A DNA stretch of 64,000 nt. Source: Polynucleobacter sp. AM-7D1 (lineage in GTDB: Bacteria; Pseudomonadota; Gammaproteobacteria; Burkholderiales; Burkholderiaceae). Shown here in pieces: positions 26,564 through 35,782 of this stretch. Both the position numbers and the translations under genes were made by a program. How positions within the stretch are numbered: position 1 is the stretch's first letter; each line of letters begins with the position of its first letter. The notes under the pieces were generated by a model. The model was not told the origin of the DNA, did not search any database, and saw nothing but the letters and a program-made list of their open reading frames with translations. Location of the stretch: the NCBI RefSeq assembly GCF_018688455.1, contig NZ_CP061319.1, positions 1,426,001 through 1,490,000 of the forward strand. Reading direction: 5' to 3'.

Positions 26564-28576
26564 ATGACACAAGCCGCAATCGATAATGAAACCCAAGAAA
26601 AATTAGATGCCTTCATTAAGCAGGAAGAGGGCGACTCTAATGACTACAAAGGTCTATTAGCTAAATTCATCACACTAGTGGCAGTTGGCATGTCTTTGTT
26701 TCATCTGTACGCAGCCTATTCGATTGTTCCAACGCATCAACTCAGGGTCATTCACGTTGCCCTAGTCCTGTTTTTGTTGTTCTTAAGCTTTCCTATCGCA
26801 GCACGTTTTAAAAATAAACTGATGTTGTGGGATGTTTTATTTGCCATAGGCTCAGTTGCTATCGCTTATTACATTCTGGCTGGCGGCGACGAACTGATGG
26901 ACAGAAACACTGACCCAAACTCCACCGATGTCATGATTGGTATTGCCCTTATCCTACTCATCCTTGAGGGTGTGAGAAGGACTAATGGGATGGTACTCGT
27001 TACAGTTACGGTGCTTTTCTTGCTTTACGCCTTCTATGGCAACTATCTTCCTGCCCCATGGACCCATAAAGGTTATGACTTAGATCGACTAGTGGGTTAT
27101 ATGTTTATGAGCCTGGAAGGCATCTACGGCACAGCAGTCGACGTTTCTGCAACCTTGATTATTCTTTTCACCATCTTTGGTGCATTTTTGCAATTTACTG
27201 GCGCAGGAAAATTCTTCATTGATTTCTCTTTTGCTGCGATGGGTGGAAAATCATCTGGCGTAGGTAGAACAATCGTCTTATCCTCGTTCCTAATGGGTGG
27301 CCCATCAGGCTCTGGCGTTGCAACTACCGTCACTGTCGGCTCGGTAGCTGCCCCCATGCTGGAAAAAGTTGGTTACGAGAAGAATGCAGCTGGCGGTCTT
27401 TTGGCTGCTGGAGGTTTGGGAGCAATTATTTCCCCTCCTGTACTTGGTGCTGCAGCATTCTTGATTGCGGATTTTCTAAAGATTTCCTATTTAGACGTGT
27501 TGCTCATGGCAACCATTCCCACAATTTTGTTCTACCTTGGCTTATTTGTCATGGTTGAAATTGACGTACGTAAGTACGGCATGAAAAATATTCATTTTGC
27601 CTCCGCAGAAAGCGCTTGGCAGTTAACCAAAAAATATTGGTTTCATTTTTTCTCTTTAATTTCTATTGTTGTTTTTATGATGTTTGGCTTCTCGCCAGTG
27701 ATGTCAGTCTTTTGGGCTACCATTGTTTCCGCTTTTTCTAGCATGCTACGAGAAGATACGGCAATCATTCCCTGGGCCTGGTTTAAAGGTAAAGAACCTA
27801 TACTTTCCGGTCTTTATGAATCTAATTTAGTTAAAGCACTCTCATCCGGCTCTACAGGCGTAATAGCGATTGCAGCTACGTGTGCTGGTGCAGGCCTGAT
27901 TGTTGGCACCGTAACGCTGACTGGCCTTGGTCTCAAATTTAGCTCTATCGTCATTCAATACGCCGGCGGATCATTGCTACTAACAGCTATCTTTACAGCA
28001 TTAATTGTCTGGATCGTTGGTCTCGCAGTGCCGGTAACCGCTTCTTATATTATTTGCGCCGTGATCGCTGCACCCGCACTCATTAACTTAGGTGTACCCG
28101 CATTTGCTGCACATATGTTTATCTTTTATTACGCCGTGCTCTCTGAGGTGTCACCCCCAACAGCCTTATCTCCATTTGCGGCAGCTGCAATTTGTAAAGG
28201 TAATCCGTATAAAACTACATTACAAACCTGGAAATACGTTGCACCAGCAATCTTGGTGCCGTTCATGTTTGTCCTTGATAAATCAGGCATAAGTTTGCTT
28301 CTAATGGGATCCACCAGTGCTTTAGAGCAGGCTGACTGGATGCAAATTGCATGGATTTCATTTACTGCCGTAGTTGGCATTATTTGTTTAGCCGGCGGCT
28401 TGCAAGGTTGGTTTATTGAGAAAACTAAAGTATTTGAACGCGTCATCATGGTGATCTCCGGGGTGGCTTTAGCCTATCCTTCAACGGAGGCAGATCTTAT
28501 TGGTTTTATTGGGTTCGCCTTGGTACTGATCACCCAACTCTTTACTCACTACAAACTCAATCCCAAATCTACCTGA
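26564..28576 (+). CDS. TRAP transporter permease, fused DctQM (4TM/12TM) type
   Basis: A 670-residue polytopic protein that would import an organic acid with a sodium or proton gradient. The N-terminal part supplies the small DctQ-like four-helix unit and the rest is the DctM-like domain with SSFLMGGPSGSGVATTVTVG, AGGLGAIISPPVLGAAAF and the repeated pattern in AVPVTASYIICAVIAAP and SEVSPPTALSPFAAAAI. Fusion of the two subunits is the rule for TAXI-type systems. The partner is the binding protein at 25505. A strong terminator follows. Confidence 0.95.
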   Translation: MTQAAIDNETQEKLDAFIKQEEGDSNDYKGLLAKFITLVAVGMSLFHLYAAYSIVPTHQLRVIHVALVLFLLFLSFPIAARFKNKLMLWDVLFAIGSVAIAYYILAGGDELMDRNTDPNSTDVMIGIALILLILEGVRRTNGMVLVTVTVLFLLYAFYGNYLPAPWTHKGYDLDRLVGYMFMSLEGIYGTAVDVSATLIILFTIFGAFLQFTGAGKFFIDFSFAAMGGKSSGVGRTIVLSSFLMGGPSGSGVATTVTVGSVAAPMLEKVGYEKNAAGGLLAAGGLGAIISPPVLGAAAFLIADFLKISYLDVLLMATIPTILFYLGLFVMVEIDVRKYGMKNIHFASAESAWQLTKKYWFHFFSLISIVVFMMFGFSPVMSVFWATIVSAFSSMLREDTAIIPWAWFKGKEPILSGLYESNLVKALSSGSTGVIAIAATCAGAGLIVGTVTLTGLGLKFSSIVIQYAGGSLLLTAIFTALIVWIVGLAVPVTASYIICAVIAAPALINLGVPAFAAHMFIFYYAVLSEVSPPTALSPFAAAAICKGNPYKTTLQTWKYVAPAILVPFMFVLDKSGISLLLMGSTSALEQADWMQIAWISFTAVVGIICLAGGLQGWFIEKTKVFERVIMVISGVALAYPSTEADLIGFIGFALVLITQLFTHYKLNPKST

Positions 28577-28601
28577 ATATATTTAAGTAGTTCAAGATCA
28601 T

Positions 28602-28632
28602 AAAAAATCCCGCATCATGTGCGGGATTTTTT
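28602..28632. terminator. Bidirectional terminator between TRAP permease and enolase-superfamily gene
   Basis: AAAAAATCCCGCA / TGCGGGATTTTTT with a 5-nt loop TCATG. Both sides carry T-runs on the respective strand, so it can end the plus-strand TRAP operon and the minus-strand gene ending at 28658. Confidence 0.92.
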
Positions 28633-28657
28633 ATTTCTTAACGAGCTACTGATTACG

Positions 28658-29791
28658 TTAAGCAATCTTGGTCCAGGCAACTTTACCGGCATATTTTTTA
28701 ATCGCGGCTTCATCAAACTCAAAACCTAATCCTGGGGTTTTATGCAGAATCAAATCGCCATTCTTAAAGGTCAGCTGTTTGTTAATCAATCTACGGAAGT
28801 TTAAGACCTGATCATCTAAGAAGAACTCCACAAAACGCGCATTTGGGGTTGCGGCTACTAATGGTGCATGCAAATCATGCATCCAGTGTGGGCAAACAAT
28901 TACACCTTTTAAATCAGCATAAGCTGAAATACGTCGCCACTCGGTAATGCCGCCACACACTGCTGCATCTGATTGCAGAATAGCTGCACCACCAGCGTCA
29001 ATCAACTCCCTAAAACGCCAGCGTCCAGCCTCCATCTCGCCGGTAGCAACGTTGATCTTGGTTTGGCGTGCGAGCGCCGCATGTAAGTCAATCGCATCCG
29101 GTGAAAATGGCTCCTCAATCCAATATGGGTTGTAAGCCTCAAAGCGGCGAATGTATTCCAAGGCAGTTGGCAGATCACGCCAAGCATTATTAGCATCCAA
29201 GGTCAGCAAAACATCGTCTCCTACAGCCTTACGAGCAGCCTTAACACGCGCCTCTTCTTCTCTTGGGGATAGACGTCCCACCTTCATTTTGACGGCCTTA
29301 AAACCCTGTTTAACGTAAGACTCCATCTCCTTACCCAGCTTGGCAGGTGTTTTACCGTCTAAATAATAGCCACCACTGGCATAGGCTGGTACACGGTCAT
29401 CTACAACTGAGCCTAAGTAATGGTGAAGAGGTAGTTTCGCGGCACGGGCGTTTAAGTCCCAAAGTGCGGTATCCAAGATAGAAATGCCGCGCATGACTGC
29501 GCCAGCGCGCCCTTGCAAAATAGACTCGTTATACATATCCATCCACAGCCCTTCGCTGCGATGACTATTTTGACCAATCAATTTTGGGGCCAGCAATTGC
29601 TCTACTGCAATCTTGGCAATATCTCCGCCCGCACTACCAACGTAGCAAAAGCCAATACCCTCATTACCATCCTTGCCACGTACCTTGACTAAGCAATAGT
29701 GGCGCTCTGAAACTGTGCGCGTAGAAAAAGAGGTGACCTTATCTAGAGGCACCGCTACTGCGGCTACTGATACTGACTCAATAATTGGCAT
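28658..29791 (-). CDS. Mandelate racemase/muconate lactonizing enzyme-family protein, probable acid dehydratase
   Basis: A 377-residue enolase-superfamily enzyme. The capping domain is followed by the barrel with the KxK motif AVKMKVGRLS, metal ligands in LTLDANNAW, YWIEEPF and ATGEMEAG, and the catalytic Asp-His pair suggested by QSDAAVCGG and CPHWMHDLHAP. This is the mandelate-racemase subgroup pattern, and most members dehydrate sugar acids to 2-keto-3-deoxy acids, which the DapA-like enzyme could then use. The ATG at 29791 has AGGAG 5 nt upstream and is preferred over an in-frame TTG at 29809. Confidence 0.88.
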   Translation of the reverse strand: MPIIESVSVAAVAVPLDKVTSFSTRTVSERHYCLVKVRGKDGNEGIGFCYVGSAGGDIAKIAVEQLLAPKLIGQNSHRSEGLWMDMYNESILQGRAGAVMRGISILDTALWDLNARAAKLPLHHYLGSVVDDRVPAYASGGYYLDGKTPAKLGKEMESYVKQGFKAVKMKVGRLSPREEEARVKAARKAVGDDVLLTLDANNAWRDLPTALEYIRRFEAYNPYWIEEPFSPDAIDLHAALARQTKINVATGEMEAGRWRFRELIDAGGAAILQSDAAVCGGITEWRRISAYADLKGVIVCPHWMHDLHAPLVAATPNARFVEFFLDDQVLNFRRLINKQLTFKNGDLILHKTPGLGFEFDEAAIKKYAGKVAWTKIA

Positions 29792-29907
29792 GAGGGCTCC
29801 TGTATTCAAAAAATTATTGTAGCCATAATTAGAGATGTATGACGGCCCATAAATGAGGAATAATGAGTCGCTAATTAACAGGCATCATTTACAAATTTGG
29901 GAAAGTT

Positions 29908-30834
29908 ATGAGTAAAGTCATTGTGATAGGCACAGGTACCATGGGCGTGGGTATTGCTGCTGGCTTTCTGGCATTTGGTGCCAACACGATTTTGCTGGGC
30001 AGGGATCTTGAGAAAGCAAAGCTGAGTCTCTCCAAGGTGGAGGAATGCACCGACTCCATTAATCCGGCATGGCGAGAAAGCGGCGCGCAACTCATTGCTG
30101 GCACTATCGCAGACTGGTCGGGTTGGGAGAACACCGATCTCATTATCGAAACCATCTCTGAGCGCCTAGAGCTGAAAAAGGCAATGTTTAGCGAGCTTGA
30201 TCAGCGTGTACCGCCTAGCATTCCAATTGGTAGTAATAGCTCAGGCTTTCCTATAAGCGATATTGCGCAAGGCCTTCCAACAAGCTACCGCATGTTCAAT
30301 ACCCATTACTTCATGCCCGCCCATATCGTTCCTTTGGTGGAGGTGGTGTTGGGTGCAACATCAGATCCTCAAATGGCAGAGCAGATTTGCAGCCTCTATC
30401 GCGCCCATGGCAAAAAACCGGTATTGGTCAAGCGTGATATCCCAGGATTTCTAGCTAACCGAATTCAGCATGCCTTAATGCGCGAAGCACTCTCTCTGGT
30501 GCAAGAGGGAATCGCCTCGCCAGATGATGTTGATACTGCGGTGCGCTACAGTTTTGGCTTTCGTTACGCAGCAGTTGGACCAATGACTCAAAAAGAAATC
30601 TCTGGATGGGAAGGTATGGCACTAGCTGCAGAGGTAATCTACCCCTCCCTCTCTAACATTAATGCGCCCCCTGCTTGCGTCATGGATCTAGTGAGCAGTG
30701 GAAAAACTGGCATGGCTAAGGGCGCAGGCTTCAGAGAATGGTCACCAGAAGAAGCGAGAGAAATGAAGCAAGTCTATGAAATGCGCCTCAAAGCAGCATT
30801 TGAAGTATTAAAAATAGCCCCAGAAGTTAATTAA
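29908..30834 (+). CDS. 3-hydroxyacyl-CoA dehydrogenase-fold oxidoreductase (paralogue 2)
   Basis: A 308-residue NAD enzyme clearly related to the one at 22581. Motifs are KVIVIGTGTMGVGIAAGF, SNSSGFPISDIAQGL, HYFMPAHIVPLVEVV and RDIPGFLANRIQHALMREA. The same M replaces N in the usual H-F-x-N-P segment. It is divergent from the enolase-superfamily gene, with 116 bp between. Oxidation of a 3-hydroxy acid derived from the same substrate pool is likely; an acyl-CoA substrate is less likely. Confidence 0.87.
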   Translation: MSKVIVIGTGTMGVGIAAGFLAFGANTILLGRDLEKAKLSLSKVEECTDSINPAWRESGAQLIAGTIADWSGWENTDLIIETISERLELKKAMFSELDQRVPPSIPIGSNSSGFPISDIAQGLPTSYRMFNTHYFMPAHIVPLVEVVLGATSDPQMAEQICSLYRAHGKKPVLVKRDIPGFLANRIQHALMREALSLVQEGIASPDDVDTAVRYSFGFRYAAVGPMTQKEISGWEGMALAAEVIYPSLSNINAPPACVMDLVSSGKTGMAKGAGFREWSPEEAREMKQVYEMRLKAAFEVLKIAPEVN

Positions 30835-30838
30835 ACTC

Positions 30839-30890
30839 ATATTGTTGCAGCACAGCATGCTTCAAGTACGCTGATCTACCGCAACAATAT
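30839..30890. repeat. 10-bp inverted repeat upstream of the M23 peptidase gene
   Basis: ATATTGTTGC at 30839-30848 and its exact reverse complement GCAACAATAT at 30881-30890, with 32 nt between. The second arm ends 14 nt before the GTG start at 30905. It has no T-run, so it is not an ordinary terminator. It could be an operator pair or a leader-RNA hairpin. Confidence 0.5.
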
Positions 30891-30904
30891 TGGATAATTG
30901 GTAA

Positions 30905-32365
30905 GTGAAGAAAAAAGTCTGTGAATGGACCCTGCTTTTAAAAAGGGTAATTAAAGTAACTGGATTTGCCCTAGTTGGGTTTATTCAACTGCCAGGGGTG
31001 GAGCTCGTCTCTAGCGCTCTAGCGCAAACTACGACTCAAAATAGTAAAGCTAACAAAGCACCTCAAGTAAAGCAAAAGCCTGTAGTGCAAAAGAGTAAGC
31101 AGGCTGGGCTTCAAGTGAAGAATGGCTCTATAACTCAGTCCTCAAACAGCATGAGTTTAAATCCTGAGTTATTCAAACGAATTGAGGGGACAACTAATAA
31201 TCAAGATGTAGCGAACCTAGATTACCGAATCCAACGTGGTTGCTTGCGGCGCAGCTATAACGAAGAAAATCTCCCGGCTAATTTAGGTATAGACGATCGT
31301 AACTTGAATGATTTTTTTAAATCGCAAACTCAAGGTTTTTTTGATCGAATGCGCGGCAATTGCATTCCGTATGCTCTCGCCCTTGGTAGTCGCAACCGCT
31401 TTGAATCACTCAGCATCATGAATGGCCCTGTACAAGATGCCAAGACAGAGATTTGGACTTTTACACCCTCGGCGGCTGGTAGCTTTTTGATTCAACAAGA
31501 CTACCTCAGAGATGAGTCCAAACGTTTTACAGAGATTCAATTACCACTCAGCGATGTTTTGTATGATCCTAAAAAGGTGGGTGATAAATTGCCAGTTGAA
31601 CTGGTTTGGGAATTGAACTCGGTCATCAAGCAAATTTATCCAGAAGAAAATAATGCGCTTGAAAATACCAACAGCGTTGTTCGCCTGATTGTGGACTTTG
31701 GCGATAAAGAGCGCTGGGCGCAAATTTGGGCCGCAGAAATTATTGACCCCGCAAGCGGCGAAGTCTTCTCAAGCGCATTTTGGGTTGAGAGAAATGATAT
31801 CCCGGGTGGTTTTTATACCGCCAGCGGGGAATCTATTGAGCGCACGTTTTGGACTAATCCCTTAAGCTATCGACGTATCTCCAGAGGAGTCGGTAGCGTG
31901 CGAGCATCCAGCAAGAAAGCCCCACCGTCCAAGAGTGGTGCTCCTGCAGCAGCACCTAAACAGCGCTATCGAACGCATATGGGTATTGATTATTCAGCGC
32001 CGACTGGCACACCAGTTTTTAGTGTAGCTACAGGCAAGGTAGTTCATCTAGGCTATAGCGGTGCGTTTGGCAACCTCATCATCATCGAGCATCCTGGAAA
32101 CTATCGCACCTACTATGCGCATTTAAGTGGATACAACGTTGAGTTAGAAGTGGGCAATGATGTCCGACGTGGTTTAGAGATTGGCTATGTTGGATCAACT
32201 GGCCGCTCTACTGGACCTCACCTACATTTTGAATTAAGAAAAGATGGGGTCTATGTAGACCCCTATGCTACGAAAACACAATTAGATTTATGGAACATGC
32301 GCGATAGCGATAGCGGCTTACTCACTAGAGAAATTCTCTTGCTTGGAACGCCCGTAGTAAATTAA
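30905..32365 (+). CDS. M23 (LytM) metallopeptidase, peptidoglycan hydrolase
   Basis: A 486-residue exported protein. An N-terminal signal or anchor (about 12-40, ending SALAQ) is followed by a long domain (about 85-330) that I do not recognise, then a LytM domain with zinc ligands H358 and D362 (HMGIDYS) and H441 in GPHLHFE, and catalytic H406 in YYAHLSG. All catalytic residues are present, so it should cut peptide cross-links in peptidoglycan. The start is GTG at 30905. It is monocistronic. Confidence 0.9.
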   Translation: MKKKVCEWTLLLKRVIKVTGFALVGFIQLPGVELVSSALAQTTTQNSKANKAPQVKQKPVVQKSKQAGLQVKNGSITQSSNSMSLNPELFKRIEGTTNNQDVANLDYRIQRGCLRRSYNEENLPANLGIDDRNLNDFFKSQTQGFFDRMRGNCIPYALALGSRNRFESLSIMNGPVQDAKTEIWTFTPSAAGSFLIQQDYLRDESKRFTEIQLPLSDVLYDPKKVGDKLPVELVWELNSVIKQIYPEENNALENTNSVVRLIVDFGDKERWAQIWAAEIIDPASGEVFSSAFWVERNDIPGGFYTASGESIERTFWTNPLSYRRISRGVGSVRASSKKAPPSKSGAPAAAPKQRYRTHMGIDYSAPTGTPVFSVATGKVVHLGYSGAFGNLIIIEHPGNYRTYYAHLSGYNVELEVGNDVRRGLEIGYVGSTGRSTGPHLHFELRKDGVYVDPYATKTQLDLWNMRDSDSGLLTREILLLGTPVVN

Positions 32366-32394
32366 TTTATTGAATTTATTTGATGCTATTGATA

Positions 32395-32835
32395 TCAGCC
32401 AATAACTAACACTGGCAACTTGGAGTGCACAATCACCTCATGTGTTTCGCTACCCAATAGAACACTCTTAATACCAGTGCGTTTATGGGATGCCATAACG
32501 ATGACATCGGCCTTGGCTTTCTTAGCCCCATCCAAAATACCTTCGGATAGATTGCTATTAGCAATATGCAGGGTATTAACCTTCATACCAGCGCCCAACG
32601 CAACTGCGGACTTTTTCAGAATATCTGCAGCAAATGCATCACATACCTTTTTATGATCCTTGAGAGAGATGCCATACCCCATAGTGCTATCGGAATACAC
32701 CATCGGCGGCATTGGATCGGATACATAAATCAATGTCACAGCAGCCTTATCCGCCTTAGCAAGCTCAGCCACTCTTTTTAATGCCTTTTTGCTGACATCC
32801 GAACCATCAACTGGTACTAATAAGTGCTTGAACAT
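32395..32835 (-). CDS. Universal stress protein UspA family
   Basis: A 146-residue cytoplasmic protein starting MFKHLLVPVDGSDVSKKAL and ending with the ATP-binding pattern MASHKRTGIKSVLLGSETHEVIVHSKLPVLVIG (G-2x-G-9x-G-(S/T)). ATP-type UspA proteins respond to starvation and low oxygen. No FNR site is visible in the 88 bp upstream. It is convergent with the M23 gene and divergent from the DUF2177 gene. Confidence 0.93.
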   Translation of the reverse strand: MFKHLLVPVDGSDVSKKALKRVAELAKADKAAVTLIYVSDPMPPMVYSDSTMGYGISLKDHKKVCDAFAADILKKSAVALGAGMKVNTLHIANSNLSEGILDGAKKAKADVIVMASHKRTGIKSVLLGSETHEVIVHSKLPVLVIG

Positions 32836-32923
32836 ATTAACTCCTGTTAAATTAAGCCTCGATAGCCTTCATTCCATCATAATCCTGAATACTCTCGTAT
32901 AAAAGCATAAAAAGGAAACTGAA

Positions 32924-33325
32924 TTGCTCAAGTATTTAGCGGTGTACTTTTCATTTCTACTGTCATTCGTCATCATTGATTTCATTTGGCTTCTTGGCAT
33001 CGCCAAAAATCTCTACCGCGATGACATGGGCTCACTCATGGCCAGCGAACCGAAGTTATTAGCTGGGCTTGGCTTCTACATACTTTATGCACTTGGTGCA
33101 TCGATTTTTGTCATCCTGCCAGCAATTTCAAAACAGTCGTGGTTATATGCAGTGCAATATGGCGCCCTATTTGGTTTCTTTTGCTATATGACTTACGATC
33201 TCACCAACCTTGCGGTCATCCGTGACTTCCCTATGCGACTGGCATTTGTGGATATCGCTTGGGGTTCTGCGGTGACCGCGGTATCTGCAGGCCTAGCCTA
33301 CTGGCTTGGTAGTAAGATAGCCTAA
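32924..33325 (+). CDS. DUF2177 family membrane protein
   Basis: A 133-residue inner membrane protein with four hydrophobic segments: IDFIWLLGIAKNLYR, FYILYALGASIFVILPA, GALFGFFCYMTYDLTNLAV and DIAWGSAVTAVSAGLAYW, matching DUF2177. Function is unknown. Start is TTG at 32924, with AAAGGAA 6 nt upstream; no ATG fits. It precedes the SulP gene by 13 bp, so they are probably cotranscribed. Confidence 0.85.
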   Translation: MLKYLAVYFSFLLSFVIIDFIWLLGIAKNLYRDDMGSLMASEPKLLAGLGFYILYALGASIFVILPAISKQSWLYAVQYGALFGFFCYMTYDLTNLAVIRDFPMRLAFVDIAWGSAVTAVSAGLAYWLGSKIA

Positions 33326-33338
33326 AGATCTTTTTCCC

Positions 33339-34976
33339 ATGAATCTCTTTCACCCCAAACTACTCGATTCCTTTAAGGGCTATAACGCTGCCCTTTTTAG
33401 CAAAGACATATTGGCGGGCATCACAGTCGGTGTAGTTGCATTACCTTTAGCAATGGCCTTTGCAATCGCCAGTGGACTCAAACCAGAAGCGGGCATTTTT
33501 ACAGCAATTATTGCCGGTGGACTGATTTCTTTATTGGGTGGTAGCCGCGTGCAAATTGGTGGGCCAGCGGGCGCCTTTATCGTCATTGTTTACGGCATTG
33601 TGGAGCATTACGGTCTGGCTAATTTACTCTTGGCAACTGCCATGTCTGGAGTGTTCTTATTTTTGATGGGGCTCTTTCGACTTGGAACTTTAATTCGCTT
33701 TATTCCAGTTGCCGTCATTATTGGATTCACTAATGGCATTGCTGTCTTGATTGGCCTTTCTCAAGTTAAAGAGTTTTTTGGACTACAAATTGCGAAGATG
33801 CCTGCGGAATTTTTTCAAGCAGTCCAAGCTTTGTATGCTGCCGCCGATACAGTAAATCCCGTTGCTCTCATGCTATCTATGGGCAGTCTGGCTCTTTTAA
33901 TTGCCTGGAGAACTTTTCAGAAACGCCTTGGCTATCTTAGCCATATCCCGGCAACAGTCATTGCGATGGCCGTTGCTACTATTATCACGAGCTTATTTAA
34001 TCTGCCGGTCGATACTATTGGCAGTCGTTTTGGCGGCATTCCATCGGGGCTGCCCAGCTTTGAATGGATCCCAGTTAGCTGGAGTACTGCACAGTTTGTC
34101 ATTGCGCCTGCTATCACGCTGGCCGTACTTGGAGCCATTGAATCACTCCTGTGCGCACGTATTGCCGATGGGCTCATTCATGATCGCCATGAATCCAACC
34201 AGGAACTAATGGCGCAGGGCGTAGCAAATCTAGTTACCCCATTCTTTGGCGGAATGCCTGCAACAGGAACTATTGCAAGAACAGTTACCAATATACAGAG
34301 TGGCGCCAGCACACCAATTGCTGGCATAGTTCATGCCCTTACATTGCTGGTGATCGTGTTATTCGGAGCTCCACTTGCAACCAATATTCCCTTAGCCAGT
34401 CTAGCTGCCATTCTTATGTTTGTTGCTTGGAACATGGGTGAGTGGAGAAAGTTTGCTGATCTCAAGCAATTCCGCATGCCCTACCGCTTAACAATGTTGA
34501 GCGTCTTTTTCCTAACAATCATCTTGGATCTCACCGTTGCAATCCAGGTAGGCCTCTTATTGGCATTCATTACTTTCATTTATAGAATTTCAAGTCTCTC
34601 TCGTTATGAAGCTGCAAGTGCAATTGATTTTCCAGAGCTTCAAACACATCACGGGAAAATTGCTGTTTTCAGAATCTATGGCGCCATCTTTTTTGGAGCG
34701 GTCAAGCTTCTAGAAAATATCGAGAAGGAATTGCCTTCAAAAGCTTTGGTGCTTGATATGAAGAACGTGATCTATATCGACGTTTCTGGAATGGATGCTC
34801 TGCTTGAGCTTGAGAGTGTGTGCAAATCCAAAGGTATCAAGCTTGTGATTTGTGGTCTAGCACATCAACCATATGATATGGCAGTACGCGGAGGTCTATG
34901 TGATAGAGTGCCTCAGGATTGCATCCAACCAGATCTGCAGCAGGGCATCAGCACCGCAATAAGTCAGTCAAATTAG
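33339..34976 (+). CDS. SulP-family inorganic anion transporter with STAS domain
   Basis: A 545-residue polytopic transporter. The membrane domain (about 20-415) carries AGITVGVVALPLAMAFAIASG, GGSRVQIGGPAGAFIVIV and the NIQSGASTPIAGIVHALTL region. A C-terminal STAS domain (about 430-540) has LDMKNVIYIDVSGMDALLEL with the conserved DxSG. Substrates in the family are bicarbonate, sulfate or dicarboxylates and cannot be read here. It overlaps the convergent SafE-like gene by 4 nt. Confidence 0.92.
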   Translation: MNLFHPKLLDSFKGYNAALFSKDILAGITVGVVALPLAMAFAIASGLKPEAGIFTAIIAGGLISLLGGSRVQIGGPAGAFIVIVYGIVEHYGLANLLLATAMSGVFLFLMGLFRLGTLIRFIPVAVIIGFTNGIAVLIGLSQVKEFFGLQIAKMPAEFFQAVQALYAAADTVNPVALMLSMGSLALLIAWRTFQKRLGYLSHIPATVIAMAVATIITSLFNLPVDTIGSRFGGIPSGLPSFEWIPVSWSTAQFVIAPAITLAVLGAIESLLCARIADGLIHDRHESNQELMAQGVANLVTPFFGGMPATGTIARTVTNIQSGASTPIAGIVHALTLLVIVLFGAPLATNIPLASLAAILMFVAWNMGEWRKFADLKQFRMPYRLTMLSVFFLTIILDLTVAIQVGLLLAFITFIYRISSLSRYEAASAIDFPELQTHHGKIAVFRIYGAIFFGAVKLLENIEKELPSKALVLDMKNVIYIDVSGMDALLELESVCKSKGIKLVICGLAHQPYDMAVRGGLCDRVPQDCIQPDLQQGISTAISQSN

Positions 34977-35701
34977 CTGATACAAAAACCGCCTTTTAGT
35001 AAATCGTCAGACAAATACCAGGCACGATAAAGACCAAAGATTCCCGCAGACAATAGCAGTCCTGCAGCAATATATCTCACCCAAACATATTGACCAAACT
35101 GAGTCAAAGTAGCCGAGAATTTAGAAATCAATAAGAGATTAGGTAAGGTACCCAATCCAAATGCCAGCATGAGTGCGGCACCCGTTAGGACATCTCCCGA
35201 CAAAAAAGCTAGAGGCAAAACACTATAGACCAAGCCGCAGGGAACTAAACCCCACACCATTCCACTAAACCAGCGGGATGAACGTCCCGTGAAACCCCCT
35301 AAATATTTGGCCCAATAACTAGCCATCCGTGCACCAAGCCACTTGCCGACCAATAGAGGGCTATTCGATCTCTGACGCAAAAGACGCAAGCCCATCACTA
35401 GCAAAATCATGGAAGTCAAAGCAAACAATGGTCTCTGAATAGGCACTACGTTTTGCTGCCACAGTACTGCGCCTACCCACCCCGCGACAGCACCTAGCAA
35501 AACATAAGTCGTCAAACGCCCAAGATGCATGATGAGTTGAAGATGAAAGAGTTCAGACTTGCTTTGCAATGGGATACATACCCCCTGAGTGCCACCCTGG
35601 CGCTCAATTGCCGCAGCTATACCGCCGCACATTAAGGCGCAATGCCATCCACTGACTAAAGCCCCCAAAAATACTGCCAGCAACAAGCTAGTAGTCAGCA
35701 T
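34973..35701 (-). CDS. Sulfite exporter TauE/SafE-family (UreH-like) membrane protein, cbb3-associated
   Basis: A 242-residue, six-helix protein starting LLAVFLGALVSGWHCALMCGGIAAA and containing HLGRLTTYVLLGAVAGWVG and GLVPCGLVYSVLPLAFLSG. The GWHCALMCGG and VPCGLVYS motifs mark the group found beside cco genes (sometimes called CcoA-adjacent or Rdx-linked SafE), thought to support oxidase assembly, perhaps metal handling. It is divergent from fnr and near the ccoNOQP locus. An exact role is not established. Confidence 0.85.
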   Translation of the reverse strand: MLTTSLLLAVFLGALVSGWHCALMCGGIAAAIERQGGTQGVCIPLQSKSELFHLQLIMHLGRLTTYVLLGAVAGWVGAVLWQQNVVPIQRPLFALTSMILLVMGLRLLRQRSNSPLLVGKWLGARMASYWAKYLGGFTGRSSRWFSGMVWGLVPCGLVYSVLPLAFLSGDVLTGAALMLAFGLGTLPNLLLISKFSATLTQFGQYVWVRYIAAGLLLSAGIFGLYRAWYLSDDLLKGGFCIS

Positions 35702-35782
35702 TTAAGCATCCAGTGCTGTAGAGAAATATTGAAATTACACATTATCCGAGTAGAATAAACTGAACTGGTAACTTGATCCAAT

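Noticed and set aside
32355..32395. TTTGATGCTATTGATATCA (near 32379) as an FNR site for UspA
   Set aside because: The half sites do not have a 4-nt spacer in the correct orientation, and the position is after the stop of uspA, not upstream.
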